Shown: one piece after another, positions 8,198-16,172 of the stretch
How the letters are laid out: the number at the start of each line of letters is the position of its first letter
Numbering within the stretch: the stretch's first letter is position 1
Source: Nannocystis exedens
Lineage (GTDB): Bacteria; Myxococcota_A; Polyangia; Nannocystales; Nannocystaceae
Reading direction: 5' to 3'
Assembly (NCBI RefSeq): GCF_002343915.1
Contig: NZ_NETK01000001.1
Location: 7,020,001-7,084,000, forward strand
Length of the DNA stretch: 64,000 nt
Notes under the pieces: generated by a model
Told to the model about the DNA's origin: nothing
What the model saw: the letters and a program-made list of their open reading frames with translations, nothing else
Databases searched by the model: none
Made by a program: the position numbers and the translations under genes

Positions 8198-9328
8198 GTG
8201 CCTCAGCCGACGACACCCCGCTCTCGTTGGCGCCCTGCGCGCCTGCGCCGGCTCTCAAGTCTGTGCTTGTTGTCGGCCTGCGACGTATGCGAGCCGGGCC
8301 TCCCGGCCACCGTCGCTTCAAGTCAATACATCGAGTATCACACCTGGGTGTATCCGGACGGCCTCAGCGACGAGGCTGTGGTCTGCATGAGCGACAAGCT
8401 GGCCTCGATGGACCGATTCGTCGAGTTCGTCGCGGAGACGCTGGAGCTCGACCCGCCATCTACGCCGATCCATTACGTTTGGGTTCCACGGGCGCTCCAC
8501 AGCGAGGACACGTGGATCTGTCCCCCGAATGCGCTCGGCTGCTTCGAGCGGGACGGTCCCGACGGGCACGGGGTCGTCTATTCGACCGAGCTCGATCTCT
8601 TGCACGAACTCGTTCATGCCGTCGAGATTCCCGCGCTCGGACGCTCTCATCCAGTGTTCGAGGAGGGAATGGCGAACTACCTGAGCACGGCATGGTCAAG
8701 CGCGGAGGTCCTCCCGGAGTTTCCGGCGGTCTTCAAAGCCGGCGTCGCACCAGGCCGACACCCAGGAGGTGTCCTATCCATGCACTTCGTCGGCGCGCTG
8801 CTCGCCCGCGGCAGCATGGCTCAGTACGTCGACTTTCGGTCCCGCCTGGATTACGACGATGGTCTCGCCCAACTTGCCGCGGCATACAAGGAGGTGTTCG
8901 GCACATCTCTGGATGATTTCCTCGAGGATGCGTCTATGGCTCCTGTCGTGGGTCACGGTGTCGATCCACTATGTGCCGACTCCCCGACGATCCAGTGGGA
9001 TGGTCTGGGCTCTCTTGACACGACGTTGTCCTGGGCCTGCGGTGATGGGGTGACTTTCGGGATCTCCGGGACCTTTCGAACGGCCTTCTCGCTCGACGTC
9101 GTGCAGCAGGGGAATTCGCGCATGACGATTTCCTCGGCCGGCGGCGGAGACGAGCTTTTCGCCATGCTCGATTCGTGTCCGGTCGGTGATAAGGGTTCTT
9201 CCAATGTCATCCTCGCCAGCGAAGGTCAATCAGCCCCGGGTGTCCTTTGGCCGGGGCGCCACGTACTCACGGTCTCGCTGACGCCAGATCCCTCGCTCGC
9301 GGGTGAACTGCACCTAAAGCTTCGATAG
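8198..9328 (+). CDS. Putative gluzincin metallopeptidase lipoprotein
   Basis: A 376-residue protein starting at GTG 8198, 8 bp after the preceding fragment. A long basic n-region leads to LSSLCLLSAC, a lipobox-like end. HELVH at 136-140 is an HExxH zinc motif, and VFEEGMANY (153-161) lies 15-20 residues on, the position and form (E-E-x-x-A-x-Y) of the third ligand in gluzincins. Overall similarity to a named peptidase family is not obvious. The C-terminal 130 residues (from about GVDPLC) look like a beta-sandwich. Base composition is clearly lower in GC than the neighbours (codons such as cat, gat, att, ttt), suggesting acquisition. An alternative TTG start exists at 8162. It sits between the two direct-repeat copies. 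Confidence 0.72.
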   Translation: MPQPTTPRSRWRPARLRRLSSLCLLSACDVCEPGLPATVASSQYIEYHTWVYPDGLSDEAVVCMSDKLASMDRFVEFVAETLELDPPSTPIHYVWVPRALHSEDTWICPPNALGCFERDGPDGHGVVYSTELDLLHELVHAVEIPALGRSHPVFEEGMANYLSTAWSSAEVLPEFPAVFKAGVAPGRHPGGVLSMHFVGALLARGSMAQYVDFRSRLDYDDGLAQLAAAYKEVFGTSLDDFLEDASMAPVVGHGVDPLCADSPTIQWDGLGSLDTTLSWACGDGVTFGISGTFRTAFSLDVVQQGNSRMTISSAGGGDELFAMLDSCPVGDKGSSNVILASEGQSAPGVLWPGRHVLTVSLTPDPSLAGELHLKLR

Positions 9329-9449
9329 CTCACGAGTCCTGACAAGAGCATGAATCCTGAGCGGCGCGGCGAGTGCCGAGGCTGGGTGGTCGGACAGCGC
9401 AGGCGCGGGCGCCACGAATTGATAGAGTGGGCGGCGAGAGGATCTGCCC

Positions 9450-9791
9450 ATGCGTCTGGCCCCGATCATCCCCCTGCTGCTGCTGTCCGTCGTCGGCTGT
9501 GACAAACCCGCCACCACGAGCGCGCCGCCGCCGTCGTCGTCGGTCACCGAGTTCCACGTCTCGATCTTCAACGCCTGCGGCAACGACGTCACCGTCGAGG
9601 TCGGTGCCGCGGCGGGCAGCGGGCGCAAGGTCCTCCTGCTCAATGCTGCGCGCGAGACGATCACCGGCGGCGCGGAACAGCTCTTCCTGCTCGGCAAGGA
9701 CGGCGAGCTGCTGGCGACGTACCAGCCGATCCAGGGCAAGCAGAAGGCGCAGGTGACCAGCGACTGCACGGCGATCGAGCGCGTCGACTGA
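9450..9791 (+). CDS. Small lipoprotein, repeat copy 2
   Basis: A 113-residue lipoprotein identical in its mature part to the gene at 6574-6912; the signal peptide differs (MRLAPIIPLLLLSVVGC, one residue longer). The function is unknown. Conservation of order with the molybdopterin-fold lipoprotein and agmatine deiminase suggests a transcriptional unit. Confidence 0.75.
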   Translation: MRLAPIIPLLLLSVVGCDKPATTSAPPPSSSVTEFHVSIFNACGNDVTVEVGAAAGSGRKVLLLNAARETITGGAEQLFLLGKDGELLATYQPIQGKQKAQVTSDCTAIERVD

Positions 9792-9835
9792 GCCGCACCT
9801 TGCCCGCCGCACGGGGCGCGGATATGCTCGCGCGC

Positions 9836-10252
9836 ATGCTCCGCCCCGCGCTCGCCCTCGCCGCCGTGCTCGCCGCGTCCGCCTGCTCCGCCACGCCGCC
9901 GGCCGGCGCGCTCGAGGTGCAGACGGGGTCGCGCTCCGAGTCGCTGGCGGCCGCGCGCCTGGCCGAGCTGCCGCAGATCGAGGTCGCGGTCGGCGACAAG
10001 CGCTACGCCGGCCCGCGCCTGCGCGAGGCGCTGCTGGCCGCGGGCGTGGCGTCCGGGGTCGACGTCGAGGTCATCGCCGCCGACGGCTACAAGCAGACGG
10101 TGAGCGCGGCCACCGTCGGGCGCGACGACGTGATCGTCGCGCTCGGGCTGCCGCCCGACGAGGGGCCGCTGCGGCTGATCGTGCCCGGCTCGCCGGGGCT
10201 GTCGATCCGGCAGGTGATCGCGGCGCGGGCGGTCCCGGCGGCGGTGCCCTGA
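9836..10252 (+). CDS. Lipoprotein with molybdopterin-oxidoreductase-like fold, repeat copy 2
   Basis: Identical in sequence to the 138-residue product of 6957-7373. The signal ends LAASAC, followed by a short domain with the DGY and GPLRLIVPG elements of the sulfite-oxidase-like fold but no cofactor ligands. It ends 38 bp before the agmatine deiminase start. The gap holds two GACAGG and one GGGACATGG motif related to the dispersed palindrome family. Confidence 0.65.
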   Translation: MLRPALALAAVLAASACSATPPAGALEVQTGSRSESLAAARLAELPQIEVAVGDKRYAGPRLREALLAAGVASGVDVEVIAADGYKQTVSAATVGRDDVIVALGLPPDEGPLRLIVPGSPGLSIRQVIAARAVPAAVP

Positions 10253-10290
10253 GCGAAGAGACAGGTTTTAAAAGACAGGGGCGAAGGGAC

Positions 10291-11349
10291 ATGGTCGAAG
10301 AGACACGTGTGCTGCCGGCGGAGTGGGCGCCGCAGGCCGGGGTGCTGCTGACGTGGCCGCACGCGGGCAGCGACTGGGGGCCGACGCTGCGCCAGGTCGA
10401 GCCGGTGTTCGTCGAGATCGCGCGGCAGATCGCGCTGCGCGAGGTGGCGGTGATCGCGTGCCACGACGCCGCGCTGGCCGCCCACGTGCGCGCGCTGCTG
10501 CGCCGCGCCGGGGTCGACGACGCGCGCGCGGTGCTGCACGCGGTCCCGTGCGACGACACCTGGGCCCGCGACCACGGGCCGCTGACGGTGATGGTCGACG
10601 GGGCGCCGCGGGTGCTCGACTTCGTGTTCAACGGCTGGGGCGACAAGTTCGCGGCGACCCGGGACGACGTGATCCCGCAGCGGCTGCACGCGCTCGGGGC
10701 GTTCGCCGCGGCGCCGCTCGAGATCGTGCCGCTGGTGCTCGAGGGCGGCAGCGTCGAGTCCGACGGCGAGGGCACGATCCTGACGACCGAGCGCTGCCTG
10801 CTGTCCGACCACCGCAGCGGGCTCGCCGCGCCGGCGCTCGAGGCGGCGCTGCGCCGGCACCTCGGCGCGCAGCGGGTGCTGTGGCTGCGCCGCGGCTGGC
10901 TCGAGGGCGACGACACCGACGGCCACATCGACACCCTGGCCCGCTTCTGCGACGCGCGCACGATCGCGTACCAGAGCTGCACCGACAACGCCGACTCGCA
11001 CTGGGAGGAGCTGCAGGCGATGGCCGCCGAGCTGGCCGCGCTGCGCACGCTGAGCGGCGAACCCTACGAGCTGGTGCCGCTGCCGTGGCCGCGCCCGCGC
11101 TTCGGCCTCGGCGGGCGCCGCTTGCCCGCGACCTACGCCAACTTCCTGGTGATCGACGGCGCGGTGCTGGTGCCCACGTATGACGACCCGGCCGACGCGG
11201 AGGCGCTGTCGCGCCTCGCCGAGGCGTTCCCCGGCCGCGAGGTGGTCGGCGTCGATTGCCTGCCGCTCATCGAGCAGGGCGGCAGCCTGCACTGCCTGAC
11301 GATGCAACTGCCGCGGCCGCTGTGCTTGGGTCCGAGCACCGCCGGCTGA
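10291..11349 (+). CDS. aguA: Agmatine deiminase
   Basis: A 352-residue cytoplasmic enzyme of the peptidylarginine-deiminase-like superfamily. It hydrolyses agmatine to N-carbamoylputrescine and ammonia, a step in putrescine synthesis from arginine. Diagnostic motifs are DDTWARDHGP, LEGGSVE, DGHIDTLARF (catalytic Asp/His) and GGSLHC with nucleophile Cys335; length fits the family (about 340-370). No N-carbamoylputrescine amidase is seen nearby. The upstream truncated paralogue (7412-8056) shares its first 184 residues. A hairpin of the TGTCC/GGACA family starts immediately after the stop codon. Confidence 0.93.
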   Translation: MVEETRVLPAEWAPQAGVLLTWPHAGSDWGPTLRQVEPVFVEIARQIALREVAVIACHDAALAAHVRALLRRAGVDDARAVLHAVPCDDTWARDHGPLTVMVDGAPRVLDFVFNGWGDKFAATRDDVIPQRLHALGAFAAAPLEIVPLVLEGGSVESDGEGTILTTERCLLSDHRSGLAAPALEAALRRHLGAQRVLWLRRGWLEGDDTDGHIDTLARFCDARTIAYQSCTDNADSHWEELQAMAAELAALRTLSGEPYELVPLPWPRPRFGLGGRRLPATYANFLVIDGAVLVPTYDDPADAEALSRLAEAFPGREVVGVDCLPLIEQGGSLHCLTMQLPRPLCLGPSTAG

Positions 11350-11363
11350 TGTCCTGAAGGACA
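11350..11363. terminator. Hairpin TGTCC-TGAA-GGACA after aguA
   Basis: An inverted repeat with a 5-bp stem and 4-base loop starting one base beyond the deiminase stop codon. A role at the mRNA 3' end is inferred from position; there is no T-run. Member of the dispersed palindrome family. Confidence 0.45.
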
Positions 11364-11532
11364 GATCGATGGCGCCGCGCGGACGCGGCGGTCGGCTGCG
11401 CGCGGCCTCGTCGAGCGGCCCCGAGAGTCTCGGCCGGCGTCGTTCGCGGCGGGCGCGGTTGCACCGATCGACCAGGGTGCTAAGGAGGGCGGCCGTCGCG
11501 TCGCTGGCACGGACGGCCCAAGGGAGGACGAG

Positions 11533-13686
11533 ATGTCGACGGACGATCGCAACGAGAAGGACGAGGCGCCGCGTGGCCCCGGCAATTGCCCGGACTTGAC
11601 GACGAATCAGGGGGTCGCGGTCGGCGACGACAACAATTCGCTGAGGGGGGGCCCGCGCGGCCCGACGCTGCTCGAAGACTTCATCCTGCGCGAGAAGATC
11701 ACCCACTTCGACCACGAGCGGATCCCCGAGCGGGTGGTCCACGCCCGCGGCGAAGGGGCCCACGGCTACTTCGAGGTGACGCAGTCGCTAAAGAAATTCA
11801 CGACCGCCAAGTTCCTGCGCAAGGTCGGGCAGAAGACGAAGGTGTTCGTCCGCTTCTCGACGGTGGCCGGCTCGCGCGGCTCGACCGACCTGGCCCGCGA
11901 CGTGCGCGGCTTCGCGGTCAAGTTCTACACCGAGGACGGCATCTTCGACCTCGTCGGCAACAACATCCCGGTCTTCTTCATTCAGGACGCGATCAAGTTC
12001 CCGGACATCATCCACGCGGTGAAGCCCGAGCAGCACAACGAGATCCCGCAGGCGGCCTCGGCCCACGACACGTTCTGGGACTTCGTGTCGCTGACCCCCG
12101 AGAGCACGCACATGCTGATGTGGGTGATGTCCGACCGGGCGATCCCCCGCAGCCTGCGCATGATCGAGGGCTTCGGCGTCAACACGTTCCGCCTGATCGA
12201 CGAGGACGGCAAGGCCCACTTCGTCAAGTTCCACTGGAAGCCGAAGCTCGGCCTCCACTCGGTCGTGTGGGACGAGGCGCAGAAGATCAGCGGCAAGAAC
12301 CCCGACTACCACCGCCTCGACCTGTGGCAGGCGATCGAGCGCGGGCAGTACCCCGAGTGGGACTTCGCCATCCAAACCATCCCCGAGGGCGAGGAGGGCC
12401 AATTCCCGTTCGACGTGCTCGACCCGACCAAGGTGTGGCCGGAGCAGCTGGTGCCGCTGCAGAAGGTCGGCCGCCTGGTGCTCGACCGCAACCCCGACAA
12501 CTTCTTCGCCGAGACGGAGCAGGTAGCGTTCTGCCCGTCGCACCTGGTGCCGGGCATCGACTTCTCCGAGGACCCGCTGCTGCAGGGCCGACTGTTCTCG
12601 TACCTCGACACCCAGCTGAGCCGCCTCGGCAGCCCGAACTTCCACGAGCTGCCGATCAACCGCCCCGAGAACGCGATCGTCAACAATCAGCGCGAGGGGC
12701 ACATGCGCCACATGATCAACAAGGGGCCGGTCGCCTACTCGCCGAACTCGCTGGCGAAGGGTTGCCCGTTCCACGCCGGCGCCCGGGGCTTCAACACCTT
12801 CCCCGAGAAGGTGGAGGGCAAGAAGGTCCGTGAGCGCAGCCCGCGGTTCGGCGACCACTTCGGCCAGGCCGAGCTGTTCTGGCGCAACCAGTCGGACGCC
12901 GAGAAGCAGCACATCGTCGACGCGTTCAGCTTCGAGCTCAGCATGGTCGACACGGTGGCGATCCGGAAGCGGATGATCGACCTGCTGACCCAGGTCGACG
13001 TCCAGCTGGCCGAGCGCGTGGCCAAGAACCTCGGCCTCACCGTCGACGACCCCGCGTCGGCGATGAAGCGCCTCAAGGCCGAGTGGGCCAAGTACGGCGT
13101 GACGTCGCCGCCGGGCCTGCGCCAGGACTACGCGAACATCAAGGCGCCCGAGCTCAGCATGGCCCACACCGTCAAGGACACCATCCAGACCCGCCAGATC
13201 GCGGTGCTGGTGGCCGACGGGGTCGACGGGGCCCAGGTCGACGCGATCAAGGCGGCGCTCACCGCCGGCGGCGCGCTCGTCGAGGTCGTCGCGCCGTCGA
13301 TGGCGCCGGTCAAGCGCAGCGACGGCAAGCAGCTCGCGCCGCAGAAGTCGCTCAAGACCGCGGCGTCGGTGTTCTACGACGCGGTCTACGTGCCCGGCGG
13401 GGCCGACAGCGCGGCGGCGCTGAAGAAGGAGGGCCTGGCGCTCCACTTCGTCGCCGAGGCGTTCGCCCACTACAAGCCGCTCGCGGCCACCGGCGAGGGT
13501 CTCGACCTGCTGCTCGCCAGCGGCATCGTGCCGCCGGGCGGGACCGAGAACGACCTGCTCAAAGAGCCAGGTGTGGTCGGCTCGCGCAAGCCGGCCGACG
13601 CGCAGCAGGTGGCGCAGCAGTTCGTCAAGGCGATCGCGGCCCACCGCTTCTTCGACCGCAAGAGCGTCGAGCGCGTGCCGGCGTGA
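11533..13686 (+). CDS. katE: Large-subunit (clade II) catalase with C-terminal DJ-1/PfpI-like domain
   Basis: A 717-residue monofunctional heme catalase of the HPII type, breaking down hydrogen peroxide to water and oxygen in the cytoplasm. The catalytic His is in RVVHARG (His70), the Asn in LVGNNIPVFF, and the proximal heme Tyr in FSYLDTQ (Tyr357). The core extends to about residue 550. The rest (QIAVLVADGVDG, VYVPGGAD, ATGEGLDLL) is the flavodoxin/DJ-1-like domain found only in large-subunit catalases. An AGGGAGGA ribosome site lies 5-6 bases before the ATG. The symbol follows the E. coli HPII gene. A role in oxidative-stress defence is family knowledge; no regulator is adjacent. Confidence 0.95.
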   Translation: MSTDDRNEKDEAPRGPGNCPDLTTNQGVAVGDDNNSLRGGPRGPTLLEDFILREKITHFDHERIPERVVHARGEGAHGYFEVTQSLKKFTTAKFLRKVGQKTKVFVRFSTVAGSRGSTDLARDVRGFAVKFYTEDGIFDLVGNNIPVFFIQDAIKFPDIIHAVKPEQHNEIPQAASAHDTFWDFVSLTPESTHMLMWVMSDRAIPRSLRMIEGFGVNTFRLIDEDGKAHFVKFHWKPKLGLHSVVWDEAQKISGKNPDYHRLDLWQAIERGQYPEWDFAIQTIPEGEEGQFPFDVLDPTKVWPEQLVPLQKVGRLVLDRNPDNFFAETEQVAFCPSHLVPGIDFSEDPLLQGRLFSYLDTQLSRLGSPNFHELPINRPENAIVNNQREGHMRHMINKGPVAYSPNSLAKGCPFHAGARGFNTFPEKVEGKKVRERSPRFGDHFGQAELFWRNQSDAEKQHIVDAFSFELSMVDTVAIRKRMIDLLTQVDVQLAERVAKNLGLTVDDPASAMKRLKAEWAKYGVTSPPGLRQDYANIKAPELSMAHTVKDTIQTRQIAVLVADGVDGAQVDAIKAALTAGGALVEVVAPSMAPVKRSDGKQLAPQKSLKTAASVFYDAVYVPGGADSAAALKKEGLALHFVAEAFAHYKPLAATGEGLDLLLASGIVPPGGTENDLLKEPGVVGSRKPADAQQVAQQFVKAIAAHRFFDRKSVERVPA

Positions 13687-13883
13687 TCGCCCCGCGGACG
13701 AGCGCGGCCGCGCTGCGGCTCGCGCTCGCCCGCGTGCCCGGGCGCGGAGGCGTCGCACTCGCGGCGCGTGGGCCCGCGCAGAGCCCGTGGAACCGCGTGG
13801 AACGGCGATTTCGCCGCGACTCGCGGCGTCGCGTCGGTCGGCCGACGATCGCCGGCCGAGACGCGGGCATAATCCGCCGGCGT

Positions 13884-16169
13884 ATGAACGTCCCCGTCCT
13901 GACCTCGCGGATCGATTCGGTCACGGTGTATCGCCAGGGCGCGCTGGTCTGTCGCTCGGCGATCTTGCTGGCGGCGCAGCCGGTCCCGCCGCAGGTCAAG
14001 GTGCTCGGGCTGCCGCTGAGCCTCGAGGACGGCTCGGTCCGCGTGCGCGTCGAGGGCGAGGGCGGCGAGCTGCCGGTGGCGGTGGACCTGCGGGTCGCGC
14101 TCGACCTCGCGGTGCCCGACCCGGCCCTGCCGCCGCCCGACGACGCCGAGCTCAAGCAGGCCCGCCGCGAGGTCCGCTCGCTCGCCGACCGCCGCGCTCA
14201 CCTCGAGGCCCAGCGGGCCCGCATCGAGCGGCTGCAGGTGTTCGAGCGCCCGGCCAACAAGCGCGGGCATTCGCCGCTACCGTCGCCGACGACGGCGAGG
14301 TTGTCGCTGATCGAGTTCCAGCAGCAGCAGCTGGCGGCGATCGACGTGCAGCTGCAACAGCTCCACGGCGAGCAGCGCCAGGCCGAGGAGCGCCGCGAGC
14401 ACCTCGAAACCCGGCGCCAGGCGGCCTCGAAGGCGCGCCAGGCCAAGCCGCACGAGCTGCGCAAGGCGGCGCTCATCAGCCTGCGCGCGCACGACGTGCC
14501 GACGACGCCGGTGCGCGTGATCCTCGAGTACATGGTGCCCGGCGCCCGCTGGGCCCCGGCCTACGCGGTGAGCCTGAGCCGCGACATGGCCCGCGCGACG
14601 GTGGCGGTGCGCGCGGTGGTGGCCCAGGACACCGGCGAGGACTGGACCGGCGTGCGCCTCACGCTGGCGACCGCGGACGCCCAGCGATGGGTCGAGCTCC
14701 CGGAGATGCAGGCGTTGCGGATCGGTCGCCGCCAACCGCCGCCGCAGCGCCGCGGCTGGCGGGCGCCGCCGGCCGGAGCCGCGGAGCTGTACGCCGATTA
14801 CGACCGCTTCCTCGCCGGCGCCGGGCCGCCGCGGCGCAAGCCGACGCCCGAGCCGGCCCCGAGCGACGAGTGGGTCGACCGCGAGATCGACACGCTGGCC
14901 GCCGACATGCCGAGCGCGGTGACGCAGAGCGGGATGGTGAGCCCGCAGCAGCGACAGCTGCTCTCGCAGCTGCAGCAGCTCGAGCAGGCGCGCAACCAGC
15001 CGACGCCGCCCGGGGGCCCGCGGCTGGAGGCCAAGGTCGGCGCGCCGGCGCGACCGACGGCGCCGCCGATGCGCTCGGCCCCGCCGCCGCCCGCTCCGCC
15101 GCCACCGCCGACCCCCGCGGCTCCGCAGGCGATGACGTTCGCCGCGGCGCAGCGCAAGGGCGGCGGCTTCGGCGGGGCGCTGGCAGACGCCGGCGGGGCC
15201 CTGGCGGGCCTGTTCGGCGGGTCCGAGGGCGGGGGCGGCGGGGCGCCGCGCGGCGGGCTGGCGCGGCTCGAGCCGGAGCCCGAGCACGAAGCGGCGCCGG
15301 AGCAGCTCGCGTACGGCGACCTGCGCATGCCTGGCCCCGAGGCCAGCCGGCGCGGCGTGCTGACGCTGTCGCACCGGCGCGAGCGCTACCTCGAGATGTT
15401 GTGGGTGCGCGAGGTGACGCGCGAGATCGACGTCGTGTCGCTGATCGACGGCGCGGTGGCGCGGGCGCAGCAGGCCGGCGCCCGCGGGCTGCCGCCGCGC
15501 CACCGGTTCGCCGAGTCGTGGTTCGGCTTCGACTACGTGTACGCCGCCGAGACGCCGATCGACATCCCGTCCGACGGCGACTACCACTCGGTGCCGCTGC
15601 TCAAGCAGCAGGCGCCGATCCAGCTCGGCTACGTGGTGGTGCCGCGCGAGAGCACCGACGTGTACCGCTTCGTCAAGCTGAAGAACCCGCTCGACGCGCC
15701 GCTGCTGCCTGGTCCGGCGGACATCTACGTCGGCGGCGACTACCTGCTGTCGGCCGACCTCAAGGTCGCCCCGCCGCGCGGCGAGGTGCAGATCGGCCTC
15801 GGCGTCGAGCAGGCGATCAAGGTCTCGCGCAACACCCACTACAGGGAAGAGGCGGCCGGACTGATGGGCGGCTCGCTGTCGCTGCGCCACGACATCGAGA
15901 TCGAGGTCGCCAACCGCTCGGCGCGGCCGGTCGAGGTCGAGGTGCAGGAGCGGCTGCCGAGCCTGCGCGAGCGCGAGGACGAGATCCAGATCGACGTCGG
16001 CGCGGTCGAGCCGGCCTGGGCCCCGTTCGAGCCCGAGCACTACGAGCTCCAGGGCGGCCATCGCTGGCGCGTGCAGGTGCCCGCCGGCCAGCAGAAGAAG
16101 CTCAGCGCGACCTACGTGGTCCGGATCTCCGCGAAGAAGGAACTGGTCGGCGGCAACCGCCGGGAGTGA
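13884..16169 (+). CDS. DUF4140/DUF4139 (mucoidy-inhibitor MuiA-type) protein
   Basis: A 761-residue protein without a signal peptide. The N-terminal DUF4140-like segment (SVTVYRQGALVCRSA) is followed by a charged coiled-coil region (about 85-200, rich in Gln/Glu/Arg) and the DUF4139 core (EYMVPGARWAPAYAVSLS, DTGEDWTGVRLTLAT). A long Pro/Ala/Gly-rich insertion with APPPPAPPPPPTP interrupts the core at about 380-480. The family is named after a mucoidy inhibitor; its biochemical function is unknown. The start is set by the family match: the open frame continues upstream but is a shadow of the catalase gene. Only 3 bp separate it from a second DUF4139 gene, so the two form an operon and perhaps a complex. 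Confidence 0.85.
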   Translation: MNVPVLTSRIDSVTVYRQGALVCRSAILLAAQPVPPQVKVLGLPLSLEDGSVRVRVEGEGGELPVAVDLRVALDLAVPDPALPPPDDAELKQARREVRSLADRRAHLEAQRARIERLQVFERPANKRGHSPLPSPTTARLSLIEFQQQQLAAIDVQLQQLHGEQRQAEERREHLETRRQAASKARQAKPHELRKAALISLRAHDVPTTPVRVILEYMVPGARWAPAYAVSLSRDMARATVAVRAVVAQDTGEDWTGVRLTLATADAQRWVELPEMQALRIGRRQPPPQRRGWRAPPAGAAELYADYDRFLAGAGPPRRKPTPEPAPSDEWVDREIDTLAADMPSAVTQSGMVSPQQRQLLSQLQQLEQARNQPTPPGGPRLEAKVGAPARPTAPPMRSAPPPPAPPPPPTPAAPQAMTFAAAQRKGGGFGGALADAGGALAGLFGGSEGGGGGAPRGGLARLEPEPEHEAAPEQLAYGDLRMPGPEASRRGVLTLSHRRERYLEMLWVREVTREIDVVSLIDGAVARAQQAGARGLPPRHRFAESWFGFDYVYAAETPIDIPSDGDYHSVPLLKQQAPIQLGYVVVPRESTDVYRFVKLKNPLDAPLLPGPADIYVGGDYLLSADLKVAPPRGEVQIGLGVEQAIKVSRNTHYREEAAGLMGGSLSLRHDIEIEVANRSARPVEVEVQERLPSLREREDEIQIDVGAVEPAWAPFEPEHYELQGGHRWRVQVPAGQQKKLSATYVVRISAKKELVGGNRRE

Positions 16170-16172
16170 GTC

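Larger units (their letters stand above)
9415..10844. repeat. 1.43-kb direct repeat, second copy (intact locus)
   Basis: The partner of 6539-7965. It continues seamlessly into the full deiminase gene, so this copy represents the ancestral junction. The 1449 bp between the repeats (7966-9414) have a different composition, with no transposase and no terminal inverted repeats. Confidence 0.93.

Noticed and set aside
7966-9414. Insert as an insertion sequence
   Set aside because: No transposase, no terminal inverted repeats and no short target duplication at the ends were found.
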